Notes: generated from the letters alone by a model not told the origin. Shown: positions 34,736 to 43,710, counted from the stretch's first letter. The stretch: DNA of 64,000 nt from Paenibacillus sp. FSL K6-3182 (GCF_037976325.1 NZ_CP150265.1:4025501-4089500), one strand, 5' to 3'. Program-made: numbers and translations.

Positions 34736-36178
34736 TCACTCCTTTAACAAATAGTTGGCTAGCAATCTGGCACCTTGCATAACAATCGGGATTCCACCGC
34801 CAGGATGCACCGATGCCCCTACAGCATACAATCCTTTTATCGGATATGGCACGATTTGTGGACGGAACACTGCCGACTGTCCAAATGTTGGCGCGATGCC
34901 GAAGCTGCCCCCATGATAGAGACCATCCGACTCCGCGTCCTGCGGCGTCCTTACTTCCTTCCATTGAATCGCAGCTCTCAAGCCGGGAAAGCCCCTCTTC
35001 TCAGCCTCATCAATTACACGCTCGACTAACGCAGGCACTTCATCCTCCCACGCTACAGAACCGTGCGGCGGAGCGGGAATTAGCATATACATGACGCTCT
35101 CACCCGGAGGTGCTGCTTCCATATCCATAGCTGATGGATAAAATATGTAAAAGGATGGATCTTGCGGAAGCTGATTGTTTTGAAAAATTTGTTTTAATCC
35201 GCTCTGTAAATTGTCAGGCAAAAAAAACTGGTGAACAGAAGCTTGCTCCCACTGTTTGTTTAAGCCTAAATAGATCAAGATTGTTCCTGAAGACGGCTTA
35301 TAGGCTTTCATTGGAACAGTGTTCTTTGGCATCAATGAGGCTAGATGAGGAAAATCACCGTTATATACAATCGTATCATGCAGCATTTCCCTGCCGCCTT
35401 CGTCTATCACGCCAATGCAGCGCCCATTCTCAAGTACCAATTGCTCAATCTGAGTTTCTGTCTTGATTTGAACCCCTCTACTCCGCAGCTCCTCTTCCAA
35501 AATGGATACGATTCCGGCATAACCTCCTTTTACATACCAAATACCATAAGCATGTTCAGCGAAGGGCAATAACGTATACAATCCCGGAGATTGAAAAGGA
35601 GCGCCGCCTATGTATAAGGTTTGTAGAGAGAACGCATCAAGCAGCTTCTCACTTCGGAAATATCGTCCTGCAAAGGAACGCACGCTTTTGTAAGCTTTAA
35701 GCTTCGTTAATAACGTTAAGTTTCGAAAAGTATAGAACTCTCGTTTTCGCAAAAATGGACGTTCCAGAAAAGCTTCCTTTCCTTGTTTAAAAGCCACTTC
35801 CATGTCCGCCATATAACGCTGAAAGCCATCAACTTCCTCTGGAAACATTCGCTCCAGCTCTTCGATCTGTCGCTGCTGATTCCGCCATTTGTGAAATACT
35901 GTGCCGTCTGCATAATGAATACGGTAAAGCGGATCGCATTCGAGCAGAGGTATGCGTGATCGCTCGATTCCAGCTTCCTCCAAAATACTAAGCAGCATTT
36001 CAGGCAACAGCACAATTGTAGGGCCTTGATCGATCCGATAGCCTCCGCCTTCCTGAAAAGCTAATCTACCGCCAAGCCGGGAGCCTCTTTCATAAATAGT
36101 AACCTGCTTGCCTTGCTTGCTAAGCAGCAGAGCTGCTGTTAAACTGCCTATTCCACCACCGACAAAAGCTACTCCCAC
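34736..36178 (-). CDS. CrtI-family desaturase, CrtN-like (copy 2)
   Basis: 480-aa FAD protein: FVGGGIGSLTAALLL, YERGSRLGGR and C-terminal GLYAVGASVHPGGGIPIVMQGA. The central SLQTLYIGGAPFQSPGLYTLLPF segment resembles CrtN-type desaturases. GTG start behind GGAGG; overlaps the upstream crtN by ten bases. Likely adds double bonds to dehydrosqualene, or acts on one half of the molecule. Confidence 0.83.
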   Translation of the reverse strand: MGVAFVGGGIGSLTAALLLSKQGKQVTIYERGSRLGGRLAFQEGGGYRIDQGPTIVLLPEMLLSILEEAGIERSRIPLLECDPLYRIHYADGTVFHKWRNQQRQIEELERMFPEEVDGFQRYMADMEVAFKQGKEAFLERPFLRKREFYTFRNLTLLTKLKAYKSVRSFAGRYFRSEKLLDAFSLQTLYIGGAPFQSPGLYTLLPFAEHAYGIWYVKGGYAGIVSILEEELRSRGVQIKTETQIEQLVLENGRCIGVIDEGGREMLHDTIVYNGDFPHLASLMPKNTVPMKAYKPSSGTILIYLGLNKQWEQASVHQFFLPDNLQSGLKQIFQNNQLPQDPSFYIFYPSAMDMEAAPPGESVMYMLIPAPPHGSVAWEDEVPALVERVIDEAEKRGFPGLRAAIQWKEVRTPQDAESDGLYHGGSFGIAPTFGQSAVFRPQIVPYPIKGLYAVGASVHPGGGIPIVMQGARLLANYLLKE

Positions 36179-37719
36179 CGAAAGGCCTCCTTCTGTGAGT
36201 GGATGACTGCTGAAGCTCCGCCAACCCTTATACGTTCACTATCATCCTGCGCCATAAGTAGACGGGTACTAATGCGCGCTGATTCGAAGATCGTCGGCAA
36301 GCCGCTGCCAGGGTGAGTTCCTCCCCCTACAAGCCAACAATTAGCGAGCTCTTCGAAGCGGTTATGTGGACGAAGCTTCATCATTTGATCCAGTGAATGT
36401 GCAAGATTAAACGTTGCTCCTTCATAGACATGATGATCATTGCGCCAATCTAATGGTGTAATGATGGCTTCCTCCTCGATGTCAGCCGAGAAGCCTGCAA
36501 GCTCTGGCTCCTGCTCCATACGCTCGATCATCTTTTCTCTAACGAGTTTCCGCTGTTCCTCCCAACTGATATTCGCAGTCAGATTCGGTACCGGCATAAG
36601 CGCGTATAAAGCGGTTTTCCCAATAGGCGCCAGCGTTGGATCGTTAAGCCCTGGATTATGTATATAAATAGATGCGTCTGAAGACAGCATCTTTTTTGTC
36701 ATGATTTCATGTACGTTTTGGCGATAGTTGTTGGCAAATAAAATGTTATGGTGCGGCATATGTATTTCACGATTTACTCCGAGGTAGAGCATATAAGTAG
36801 AGCAAGAATATTTCTTCTTGGCAAGCTTTGCCGGACTGTATTTCTTAAGCTCACCCGGTTCAAACAAGTGGTTCATAGCGGTTGCAAAATCAGCATTGAT
36901 GATGATATGATCCGCTTCTATTTTTTCACCATTTTCCAAAAGCAGACCCACTGCTTTTCCGCTGCGGCTCAGCACTCTTTGCACACCGCAGGAGGTAACA
37001 ATCTCGCCATCGTACTCGCGAATCACTTCAGCCATTGCCTCGCAGACGCGGTTAACGCCTCCAACGGGATGAAAAAGGCCAAATTTATGTTCCAAATATG
37101 CGAGAATTGTAAATGTACCCGGGCATTCCCATGGCGACATGCCTAAATATTTTGCTTGGAAAGTAAAAGCATATTTCAGCCTTTCATCTGTAAAATAACG
37201 TGAAAGTCTGTCATACACGCTTCCTACCGCATTCAGCCGCGGCAGCGCTTGAAACACATCCCGAGAAATATAGTCGCTTAGCTTGCTGAAAGGCCGCTGC
37301 AGCAGCGGGGAAACCTTGTTATATTTCTCCCCCTCCTCTTTCATAAACTGAAGATAACCTTTACCGTTGCCGGGAAATAGCGCCTCGATCCTCTCAACCA
37401 TCTGCTTCTCGTCCCGTGTCGGTGAGAATGCAACATCGCCGAATTGCAGCCTATATAGCGGATCAAGCGCAATGAGCTCAACATAGTCGTACAAGGAGCG
37501 ATTTACAGATTGAAACATTTCTTCAAGCAGGTGCGGCATCATGAAAAACGTAGGTCCTCGATCAAAAAAATACTCCCCCAGCTGAAGCCTGGAGGTCCTC
37601 CCACCTATATAGGGCTGCTTCTCATAGACGGTAACTCGGTAACCTCGGCCAGCCAGCTCCATTGCAGCTGCTAAACCGCCAGGGCCTGCTCCAATAACGG
37701 CCACGATTCCCTTGTCCAT
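36169..37719 (-). CDS. CrtI-family desaturase, CrtN-like (copy 1)
   Basis: 516-aa FAD-dependent desaturase: VIGAGPGGLAAAMELA, YEKQPYIGGRTS, FDRGPTFFMMP and C-terminal WLVGGGTHPGSGLPTIFESAR. The HHNILFANNYRQN and HNPGLNDPTLAPIGK blocks are common to phytoene/dehydrosqualene desaturases. ATG at 37719 follows AAAGGAG by 7 nt. First gene behind the candidate CarH operator, so it heads the main light-controlled operon of at least seven overlapping genes. Confidence 0.86.
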   Translation of the reverse strand: MDKGIVAVIGAGPGGLAAAMELAGRGYRVTVYEKQPYIGGRTSRLQLGEYFFDRGPTFFMMPHLLEEMFQSVNRSLYDYVELIALDPLYRLQFGDVAFSPTRDEKQMVERIEALFPGNGKGYLQFMKEEGEKYNKVSPLLQRPFSKLSDYISRDVFQALPRLNAVGSVYDRLSRYFTDERLKYAFTFQAKYLGMSPWECPGTFTILAYLEHKFGLFHPVGGVNRVCEAMAEVIREYDGEIVTSCGVQRVLSRSGKAVGLLLENGEKIEADHIIINADFATAMNHLFEPGELKKYSPAKLAKKKYSCSTYMLYLGVNREIHMPHHNILFANNYRQNVHEIMTKKMLSSDASIYIHNPGLNDPTLAPIGKTALYALMPVPNLTANISWEEQRKLVREKMIERMEQEPELAGFSADIEEEAIITPLDWRNDHHVYEGATFNLAHSLDQMMKLRPHNRFEELANCWLVGGGTHPGSGLPTIFESARISTRLLMAQDDSERIRVGGASAVIHSQKEAFRWE

Positions 37720-37751
37720 ACAAATTCTCCTTTCCAATAAAACGAATTAAC

Positions 37752-37800
37752 TATACAAACATTATACAAACATAATACATACTCGATAATAGTCTGTAAA
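37752..37800 (-). promoter_or_regulatory. crt promoter with three tandem 11-bp repeats (candidate CarH operator)
   Basis: Minus-strand promoter: -35 TTTACA (37795-37800), 17 bp, -10 TATTAT (37772-37777). On the plus strand three adjacent 11-mers, TATACAAACAT (37752-62), TATACAAACAT (37763-73) and AATACATACTC (37774-84), cover the -10 and start region. Tandem 11-bp repeats with a TACA core are the known CarH operator design. The regulator gene ends 14 bp away. Confidence 0.75.
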
Positions 37801-37813
37801 GTTAATTTATTTA

Positions 37814-38740
37814 TTAGAATTGGAAACTTAACCCTAAAACCTTATCTTTAAACCATCTTTCCCATTCTTCTTGATTGCCATTCGGCAGCACCCAATCTGA
37901 ATAAGGTTCTGGTACGCCTTGGAAACCTTGTCCGCCTAAAACTATCTCCAGATCAGCATGATGAGCCAATAAACGGTTTATAAAAGCAAAAGTGGGTTCC
38001 ATCAAGTTTGCGTCAGTTAACGATATACATAGGACTCGAATTTGCTGCGACTTAATCAACTCTGTAATGCCATCCTCCGGAGTATCTGGTCCAAGATACA
38101 GCACGTCAGCCCCTTTTTTACGCAAAAATAAAGAAAATAAAAGTAGTCCTGCTTGGTGATGTTCACCAGATGGACATAAAGCAAGCATGCGGGGCAATCG
38201 ATTATCAATCGGAAAAAGTTGAAAGAAACTAAGACAACGCTGAATCACGAACTGTGTAATAAAGTGCTCCTGCGCGACAGAAGCTCTGCCTTCTTCCCAC
38301 TCCGTGCCGACTTTAATCATTACTGAAAATAAGATTTGATAGATCATAATGTCATAGCCATACATGGAAAACCCTAAATCAACCATCGTTTTTGCTTGTT
38401 CCGTACGAAAGTTGCAAAGCGTGTTATATAAGCGCTCCACCATCTCTTGATGAGCCTCTTCAGCCCCAACTATAGCATGGGTCTCTGTCTTCGTTTCCAA
38501 CATACGCTCGCGCAAAAGCTGCTGTTCCTTTAGCAGTCTAACAGCTTGCGAAATCGTTACACCTTTCTCATCCGTCTGGTTTTTGAGGAAGCGTAAATCC
38601 TCCATATTTTTATCATCAAAGAGGCGATAGCCTGTTTCTGTCCGAATGGGCTTAATCGCTTCATATCTTGTTTCCCAAGCACGAATCGTAACTGCAGGAA
38701 TACCTAGCAGTGTTGAAGCTTGTCTGATTGTGTACATCAT
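37814..38740 (-). CDS. carH: CarH/LitR-type B12-dependent light-sensing MerR repressor
   Basis: 308 aa. MerR DNA-binding domain at 1-75 (MYTIRQASTLLGIPAVTIRAW); four-helix bundle with W148 and E158-H159 (the Wx9EH motif that caps adenosylcobalamin); cobalamin domain with E193-x-H195-x-x-G198 (lower axial His). All hallmarks of the adenosylcobalamin photoreceptor CarH. In the dark such proteins form DNA-binding tetramers that block crt promoters; light breaks the Co-C bond and releases them. Lies between crtO (TAATG overlap) and the crtN operon it probably represses. Confidence 0.9.
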   Translation of the reverse strand: MMYTIRQASTLLGIPAVTIRAWETRYEAIKPIRTETGYRLFDDKNMEDLRFLKNQTDEKGVTISQAVRLLKEQQLLRERMLETKTETHAIVGAEEAHQEMVERLYNTLCNFRTEQAKTMVDLGFSMYGYDIMIYQILFSVMIKVGTEWEEGRASVAQEHFITQFVIQRCLSFFQLFPIDNRLPRMLALCPSGEHHQAGLLLFSLFLRKKGADVLYLGPDTPEDGITELIKSQQIRVLCISLTDANLMEPTFAFINRLLAHHADLEIVLGGQGFQGVPEPYSDWVLPNGNQEEWERWFKDKVLGLSFQF

Positions 38741-39240
38741 TACATTTCACTCTTTTCCTTCAGTTTCCAAAAAATGCGCTGCAGCCGAAAACGATTATAG
38801 CGCTGTACAATGATAAATGGGACATTGGCGACAATGGCATAAACGATCATGATCCAGCCATATATGCTTTCGTTCCATAGGAAAAATAGTGGCGCAGGCA
38901 GCATCGATATGATGTGAGTCCACTCTCCGCGCCGCGTTTCAAGTATAAAGGTCTGCAAGTAAGCTTTCTCAAGGACAGCTAATTTTTTCTTGGCAAAGCC
39001 TCCTTGAAACAAGCTTCCTCCGTCTGGCAGTTTGTCTTTCCAAACACGAATGAATATCAATCGTTCATAAACCAATTCTTCTCTGCGCCTCTTTGTCTGA
39101 GGCTTCATGCGATCAGCAGTGCGACTGAACCAAGCATCAGGCATTTTCAAAAACAAATAGGACACACCCATATGCACAAGCAGCCATGCAAAAATATTTA
39201 CAACCAATGTCCAAAACGGTGAAAATTCAAAAATTCTCAC
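38740..39240 (-). CDS. crtO: CrtO-like glycosyl-carotenoid acyltransferase
   Basis: About 166 aa, close to Staphylococcus CrtO (165 aa). Conserved blocks RVWKDKLPDGGSLFQGGF, ILETRRGEWTHIISMLP and ANVPFIIVQRYNRFRL match that family, which transfers a fatty acid to the sugar of the glycosyl carotenoid. Two to three membrane helices. GTG at 39240 overlaps the glycosyltransferase stop (GTGA); a longer reading from 39285 is less likely. Confidence 0.88.
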   Translation of the reverse strand: MRIFEFSPFWTLVVNIFAWLLVHMGVSYLFLKMPDAWFSRTADRMKPQTKRRREELVYERLIFIRVWKDKLPDGGSLFQGGFAKKKLAVLEKAYLQTFILETRRGEWTHIISMLPAPLFFLWNESIYGWIMIVYAIVANVPFIIVQRYNRFRLQRIFWKLKEKSEM

Positions 39241-40373
39241 TTTCGCCCGCTTCCCTTCATAGTTGAAATCGAGCGACCTTTCCATGTGACCTTGCGGCGA
39301 AAAAAGGTTTGCAGCGTTGAACTAGCGAAGATTCCCATAAAAAAGAGAAGCGGTATAGGAAACAGGAAAGCGGTCTGGAAACCAAAATTTCCAGCTCGGC
39401 TTAACTGTATATTTATTAACAAAACATAAGCGAGGTAGCTGATTATTCCTATCGTTATATGGTCGCTTGATCGCCAAATTTGAGGATTCAACCATTGTGT
39501 AACAACCGTAATCGAACCAGTTAGCCACCAGATTATAGCTAGTAAACGCAGCGTTGTCGTAGAAGATGCACCTGATGCGAAGCTTTTACTCCAGCCTGCA
39601 CACAATTGCCGAATGCCTTCCGGGTACATTCGGAAAGCAATAACGCTTTTTCCGCTACAATTTCGAACCGTTTGCTGCTCAGCAAATAGAAGGCCTAAGC
39701 TGTAATTTTCGAGAATACGCTCACGAACAGCCTCGTGCCCACCTGTTTGAAAATATGATTCTCGGGTACAGACTATACAAGGACCGAAAGCGCCTACAGC
39801 CTTCTTCTTTGTTGCCGCAGCAGTTTGAGGTGCTCCAACCGCTGCTAAGACGATGATGTTGAAGAAAGCTGACAACCATTCATAGGGCCGCTTCATCTTG
39901 TGGTAAGGCTGGATCGAAAGCAGCCCGTTCTGCTTTGAATGGGCCTCAGCCAGCACCGCCAACCCAGCATCCTCTAAACAAGTATCTGCATCAAGGAAAA
40001 TAAGTAAATGACCGCTTGCTGCCTGCGCGCCATTCCAGCACGCCCAGCTTTTACCAAGCCAACCATCCGGCAGCTCGCCCGGGTTTACAACGATTGCACC
40101 AAATGATTCAGCGATGGCTGCTGTTCGATCAGTTGATCCATCATCTACTACAATCACTTCATATGGAGCGAACTGCTGACCCTTTATTGATGGAAATAAC
40201 TGTGTCAGGTTTCTCTCTTCATTTCTAGCTGGAATGATAACTGAAATGCTTGGGAGACTCTTTCTATCGTTCTTTGTGAAAAGCACCGAGTCCTCTTCTA
40301 ATGGTCGGATTTTGTTCAGCAGCCAAGCACCACAAATAAGTCCGCCAAGCAACAGCACAACATTCCCAATCAT
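39237..40373 (-). CDS. Family 2 glycosyltransferase, CrtQ-like (copy 1)
   Basis: About 378 aa. GT2 domain with SVIIPARNEERNL, VIVVDDGSTDRT and FLDADTCLEDAG (DxD), membrane helix at the N terminus and several at the C terminus (for example FPIPLLFFMGIFASSTL). Same architecture as CrtQ of staphyloxanthin synthesis; it immediately precedes crtO, its natural next step. ATG at 40373 with AGAGGA 8 nt upstream is preferred over TTG 40403, which lies only 2 nt from its ribosome site. Confidence 0.83.
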   Translation of the reverse strand: MIGNVVLLLGGLICGAWLLNKIRPLEEDSVLFTKNDRKSLPSISVIIPARNEERNLTQLFPSIKGQQFAPYEVIVVDDGSTDRTAAIAESFGAIVVNPGELPDGWLGKSWACWNGAQAASGHLLIFLDADTCLEDAGLAVLAEAHSKQNGLLSIQPYHKMKRPYEWLSAFFNIIVLAAVGAPQTAAATKKKAVGAFGPCIVCTRESYFQTGGHEAVRERILENYSLGLLFAEQQTVRNCSGKSVIAFRMYPEGIRQLCAGWSKSFASGASSTTTLRLLAIIWWLTGSITVVTQWLNPQIWRSSDHITIGIISYLAYVLLINIQLSRAGNFGFQTAFLFPIPLLFFMGIFASSTLQTFFRRKVTWKGRSISTMKGSGRK

Positions 40374-40852
40374 AGATCTAATCCTCTGTATGAAAGGTAC
40401 CAAAACTCCTTATATGACTCGTTAATCCATGTTTTCTTATACAAACAGCTCATTTTCCCCAAAGTTGTGTACCACCTTTCACCAGGCTGATTAGGTCATT
40501 CCATTTGGCAGTTAATAATGGTTATACAAACTTACAACCACAGCCCTATCTTTGGTGAAAATGATGGCATTCAAACTATACAGCCATTATTCGCTCTTTT
40601 TATAGCCTCATTCTCGTCGTTTAACGACGAAATAGCAGGAGCTATCCGAAGATTTGATCCTGCAAAAGCTGCATGTTATAGGTAAAATTTGTTAATACTT
40701 AAAATGGAAAAGTGTTGGTTAAATGCATATCACGCATTCTGCTTATCGCATTAACCTTTTACGTTAGTTCTACAACGATTATACGATTGTGTATATAGTT
40801 TGTCATCTGCATCGTTTCGGCTAAATGACCAATGATGAGAGGAAGTGCTCCT
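40374..40852. other. Intergenic region between crtQ and crtP
   Basis: Non-coding. Contains isolated TATACAAAC motifs at 40438-40446 and 40523-40531, a TATACAG at 40577, a 17-bp palindrome TCGTCGTT-T-AACGACGA (40614-40630) and the crtP promoter with degenerate 11-bp repeats (40769-40801). It must carry the leftward promoter for crtQ-crtO-carH as well. Confidence 0.6.
40769..40801 (+). promoter_or_regulatory. crtP promoter with degenerate 11-bp repeats
   Basis: -35 TCTACA (40769-40774), 17 bp, -10 TATATA (40792-40797). The same 33 bp divide into 11-mers TCTACAACGAT, TATACGATTGT and GTATATAGTTT, a weaker version of the operator at 37752. Control by the CarH-like repressor is inferred. Confidence 0.5.
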
Positions 40853-42358
40853 ATGAGCAAAAAGATTATTGTCGTCGGAGGCGGACTCGGCGGACTATCA
40901 GCTGCTATTCGCCTCTCTGTAGATGGGCATCAAGTGACCATATTAGAAAAAAATGAACGCGTTGGCGGCAAATTAAACATAAGATCAGGGCAAGGCTACA
41001 CTTTCGATACAGGTCCTTCTATTCTGACGATGCCTTGGGTGCTCGAACAGCTGTTTGAAAGTGCTGGCCGCAATCTAGAGGATTATATGAAGCTGGTTCG
41101 TGTTGAACCTCAGTGGAGAACTTTTTTCGAAGATGGGGTAACACTTGATATAACAGGTGACTTCCCTGACCTAATCAAGCAATTCGAACAAATCTCACCG
41201 GTTGATGCACAGCAATTCCTCTCTTATTTGGATTATTGTCAGCAAATGTATCAGCTCAACACAAAAAGCTTTTATAACAAGAGCCTTAGTGGTCTGAGCG
41301 ACCTACGGCGTCACCACAGTATGAAGGAACTGTTAGCGATGGACCCGATGAAGACGATGCATCAGACGACAAACCGCTTTCTGAAGGACAAGCATTTGCG
41401 TCAATTGTTCGATTTTTTCATCATGTATATCGGTTCCTCGCCTTATGCCGCTCCCGCTGTGCTGTCACAATTAATCTATGTACAAATGGGGCTTGGCATC
41501 TATTATGTAGAAGGCGGTATGTACCGAATTGCGGAGGGTATGCTTAAGCTGCTTGATGAGCTCGGTGTGGAGGTTCGCACTTCAGCTCCAGTTGCTCAAA
41601 TGAATACAGTCGACCAAACCGCAACAGGAGTAACTTTAGAAGATGGCAGCGTAATAGAAGCTGATCTGATTGTGTCTAATCTTGAGGCAATTCCAGCGCA
41701 TCAGACACTGCTGCAGCATCATCCGAAATCGGCCGACCGCGTAAAGGATTTAGCTAAATACGAGCCTACTGTATCAGGACTTGTGCTGCTTCTTGGCGTG
41801 GATAAAGTGTATGAACAGCTTCTGCACCATAATTTCTTCTTCTCTGAAGATCCAGATAAAGAGTTCAACGATATATTTGTCGAAGGCAAACCTACAGATG
41901 ATCCAACAGTGTACATCGGGGTTTCAAGCAAAACCGATCCTGGACAGGCGCCGCAGGGCAAAGAAAATCTATTTGTGCTTACTCATGTGCCGCCGCTCAA
42001 ACCTGGAGAAAGCTTTGAGTCACAGAAGGCGGCTTACAGAGACCTAGTTCTGAATAAGCTCGAACGTATGGGATTAACGGAGCTGAGACAGCATATTGAG
42101 TTTGAATATACGTTCACTCCAGATGATATTCAGCAGCTTTATGGTTCTAATGGCGGTTCCATCTACGGCATCGTAACGGACCGCAAGCTTAACGGCGGCT
42201 TCAAAATTCCAAGCAAAAGCAAGCTGCTCGATAATCTTTATTTCGTTGGCGGATCAACGCACCCCGGTGGCGGTGTCCCGATGGTCACTTTATCCGGACA
42301 ACTCACCGCTGACCTCATTAAAGAGCAATTGAGCATTGCTGCAAAATCCGTCATGTAG
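40853..42358 (+). CDS. crtP: CrtI-family carotenoid oxidase, CrtP-like (copy 1)
   Basis: 501 aa. FAD motif VVGGGLGGLSAA, TFDTGPSILTMPW, MYIGSSPYAAPAVLSQL and C-terminal NLYFVGGSTHPGGGVPMVTLSGQ. LLHHNFFFSEDP, DDPTVYIGVSSKTDP and SIYGIVTDRKLNGGFK follow Staphylococcus CrtP almost block by block, so oxidation of a terminal methyl group is the best guess. ATG at 40853 behind GAGAGGAAG; an ATG at 40832 is inside the leader. It is divergent from the rest of the cluster and ends in a terminator. Confidence 0.86.
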   Translation: MSKKIIVVGGGLGGLSAAIRLSVDGHQVTILEKNERVGGKLNIRSGQGYTFDTGPSILTMPWVLEQLFESAGRNLEDYMKLVRVEPQWRTFFEDGVTLDITGDFPDLIKQFEQISPVDAQQFLSYLDYCQQMYQLNTKSFYNKSLSGLSDLRRHHSMKELLAMDPMKTMHQTTNRFLKDKHLRQLFDFFIMYIGSSPYAAPAVLSQLIYVQMGLGIYYVEGGMYRIAEGMLKLLDELGVEVRTSAPVAQMNTVDQTATGVTLEDGSVIEADLIVSNLEAIPAHQTLLQHHPKSADRVKDLAKYEPTVSGLVLLLGVDKVYEQLLHHNFFFSEDPDKEFNDIFVEGKPTDDPTVYIGVSSKTDPGQAPQGKENLFVLTHVPPLKPGESFESQKAAYRDLVLNKLERMGLTELRQHIEFEYTFTPDDIQQLYGSNGGSIYGIVTDRKLNGGFKIPSKSKLLDNLYFVGGSTHPGGGVPMVTLSGQLTADLIKEQLSIAAKSVM

Positions 42359-42378
42359 GCAGATTCAATTCAAATAAA

Positions 42379-42414
42379 AAACCTCTAATCCGTTATCGCG
42401 GATTAGAGGTTTTT
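42379..42414. terminator. Bidirectional terminator between crtP and chrA
   Basis: 12-bp arms ACCTCTAATCCG and CGGATTAGAGGT with a 6-nt loop, flanked by A and T runs. Confidence 0.88.
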
Positions 42415-42430
42415 ATCAATTGATTAATTA

Positions 42431-43612
42431 TTAAATAAGTTCAAGGACCATTCCGCCTAATGCACCGGCCACAACAATCATCCAAGGTGGAAGCTTCCAA
42501 AAAACAAGCATAATAAACAATACGGCAGCCAGCATAAAATCACCTGACTCTACTATCGCGCTAGTCCAAAGCGGATCATACAGTGCAGCCAGCAATATGC
42601 CAACTACAGCGGCGTTAACGCCAACTAATGCACCTTGGATTTTTGAGTTATTTCGCAACATATTCCAAAACGGCAATGTTCCAGCAACGAGAAGAAATGC
42701 CGGCAAAAAAATTGCAGTAGTTGCAACAATGGCTCCAGTTAATCCACCAGAGAGAGTACCAAGATAACTAGCGAATGTAAAAAGTGGTCCAGGAACAGCC
42801 TGCGCAGCGCTATAACCTGCTAAAAAATCCGATTCATTAACCCATCCGGTAAAGACAACTTCATTCTCAAGTAGCGGCAGCACAACATGTCCGCCTCCAA
42901 ACACCAGTGAGCCTGCACGATAATAGCTATCGAACATCGCAATCCATTCCATATTTCCCCATTGCCTTAGAAATGGCAAAACAATTAGAAGCGTGAGAAA
43001 TATAACGAGGCAGGAGATCGCAAGGGAACGGCTAATTCGAATGTTCAGATCAGGAGTTCCCTCGACTGTTTTCATACGATATAACCATACCCCGATCAGT
43101 CCAGCTGCAGCAATAATGATTACTTGACTATAGGCCGCTTGCCAATATAACGTTACCGCAGCAGCGATGACTGCTATCGTAGCTCTATTTCGATCCGGTG
43201 TTAGTTTCTGCCCCATCCCTAGAATGGCATGAGCAACGATGGCCACCGCTACAATTTTCAATCCATGAATCCAACCTGTGTTTCCAAGATCAAATCCTTG
43301 CAGCAGAAAAGCAAAGGCCACTAATGCAATGATCGATGGCAGTGTGAACCCTAACCAAGCCACTAGTCCGCCCAATAACCCAGCCCTAACTATCCCTATA
43401 CCGATCCCAACTTGACTGCTGGCTGGCCCGGGTAGAAACTGACATAAAGCAACGAGGTCTGCATAACTTCTTTCATCCATCCATTTACGGCGACGAATAT
43501 ACTCATTGTGAAAATAACCCAGATGGGCTATCGGACCTCCAAATGAGGTAAGTCCTAGTTTAGTAGATACAGCCAGTACCTCTACCAAAGATGCGATTGT
43601 TCCTCTTTTCAA
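42431..43612 (-). CDS. chrA: Chromate transporter ChrA
   Basis: 393-aa long-chain CHR protein made of two homologous halves: LGLTSFGGPIAHLGYFHNEY with QFLPGPASSQVG in the first, and YRAGSLVFGGGHVVLPLLENEVV with AQAVPGPLFTFASYLG in the second. About ten membrane helices. Exports chromate in characterised relatives; the physiological ion here is not certain. Confidence 0.9.
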   Translation of the reverse strand: MKRGTIASLVEVLAVSTKLGLTSFGGPIAHLGYFHNEYIRRRKWMDERSYADLVALCQFLPGPASSQVGIGIGIVRAGLLGGLVAWLGFTLPSIIALVAFAFLLQGFDLGNTGWIHGLKIVAVAIVAHAILGMGQKLTPDRNRATIAVIAAAVTLYWQAAYSQVIIIAAAGLIGVWLYRMKTVEGTPDLNIRISRSLAISCLVIFLTLLIVLPFLRQWGNMEWIAMFDSYYRAGSLVFGGGHVVLPLLENEVVFTGWVNESDFLAGYSAAQAVPGPLFTFASYLGTLSGGLTGAIVATTAIFLPAFLLVAGTLPFWNMLRNNSKIQGALVGVNAAVVGILLAALYDPLWTSAIVESGDFMLAAVLFIMLVFWKLPPWMIVVAGALGGMVLELI

Positions 43613-43710
43613 TCCTATAGCCTCATTCCATTACTCATGATACTTACATTGTAAGCTTGCGAATTATTGACTTACAACCCTTTAACAAATACTTAATAAA
43701 TGGTTACATA

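Noticed and set aside
29757..42358. Horizontal transfer of the carotenoid cluster
   Set aside because: No integrase, insertion sequence, tRNA or direct repeat at its borders, and no obvious change in codon use by eye; cannot be claimed.
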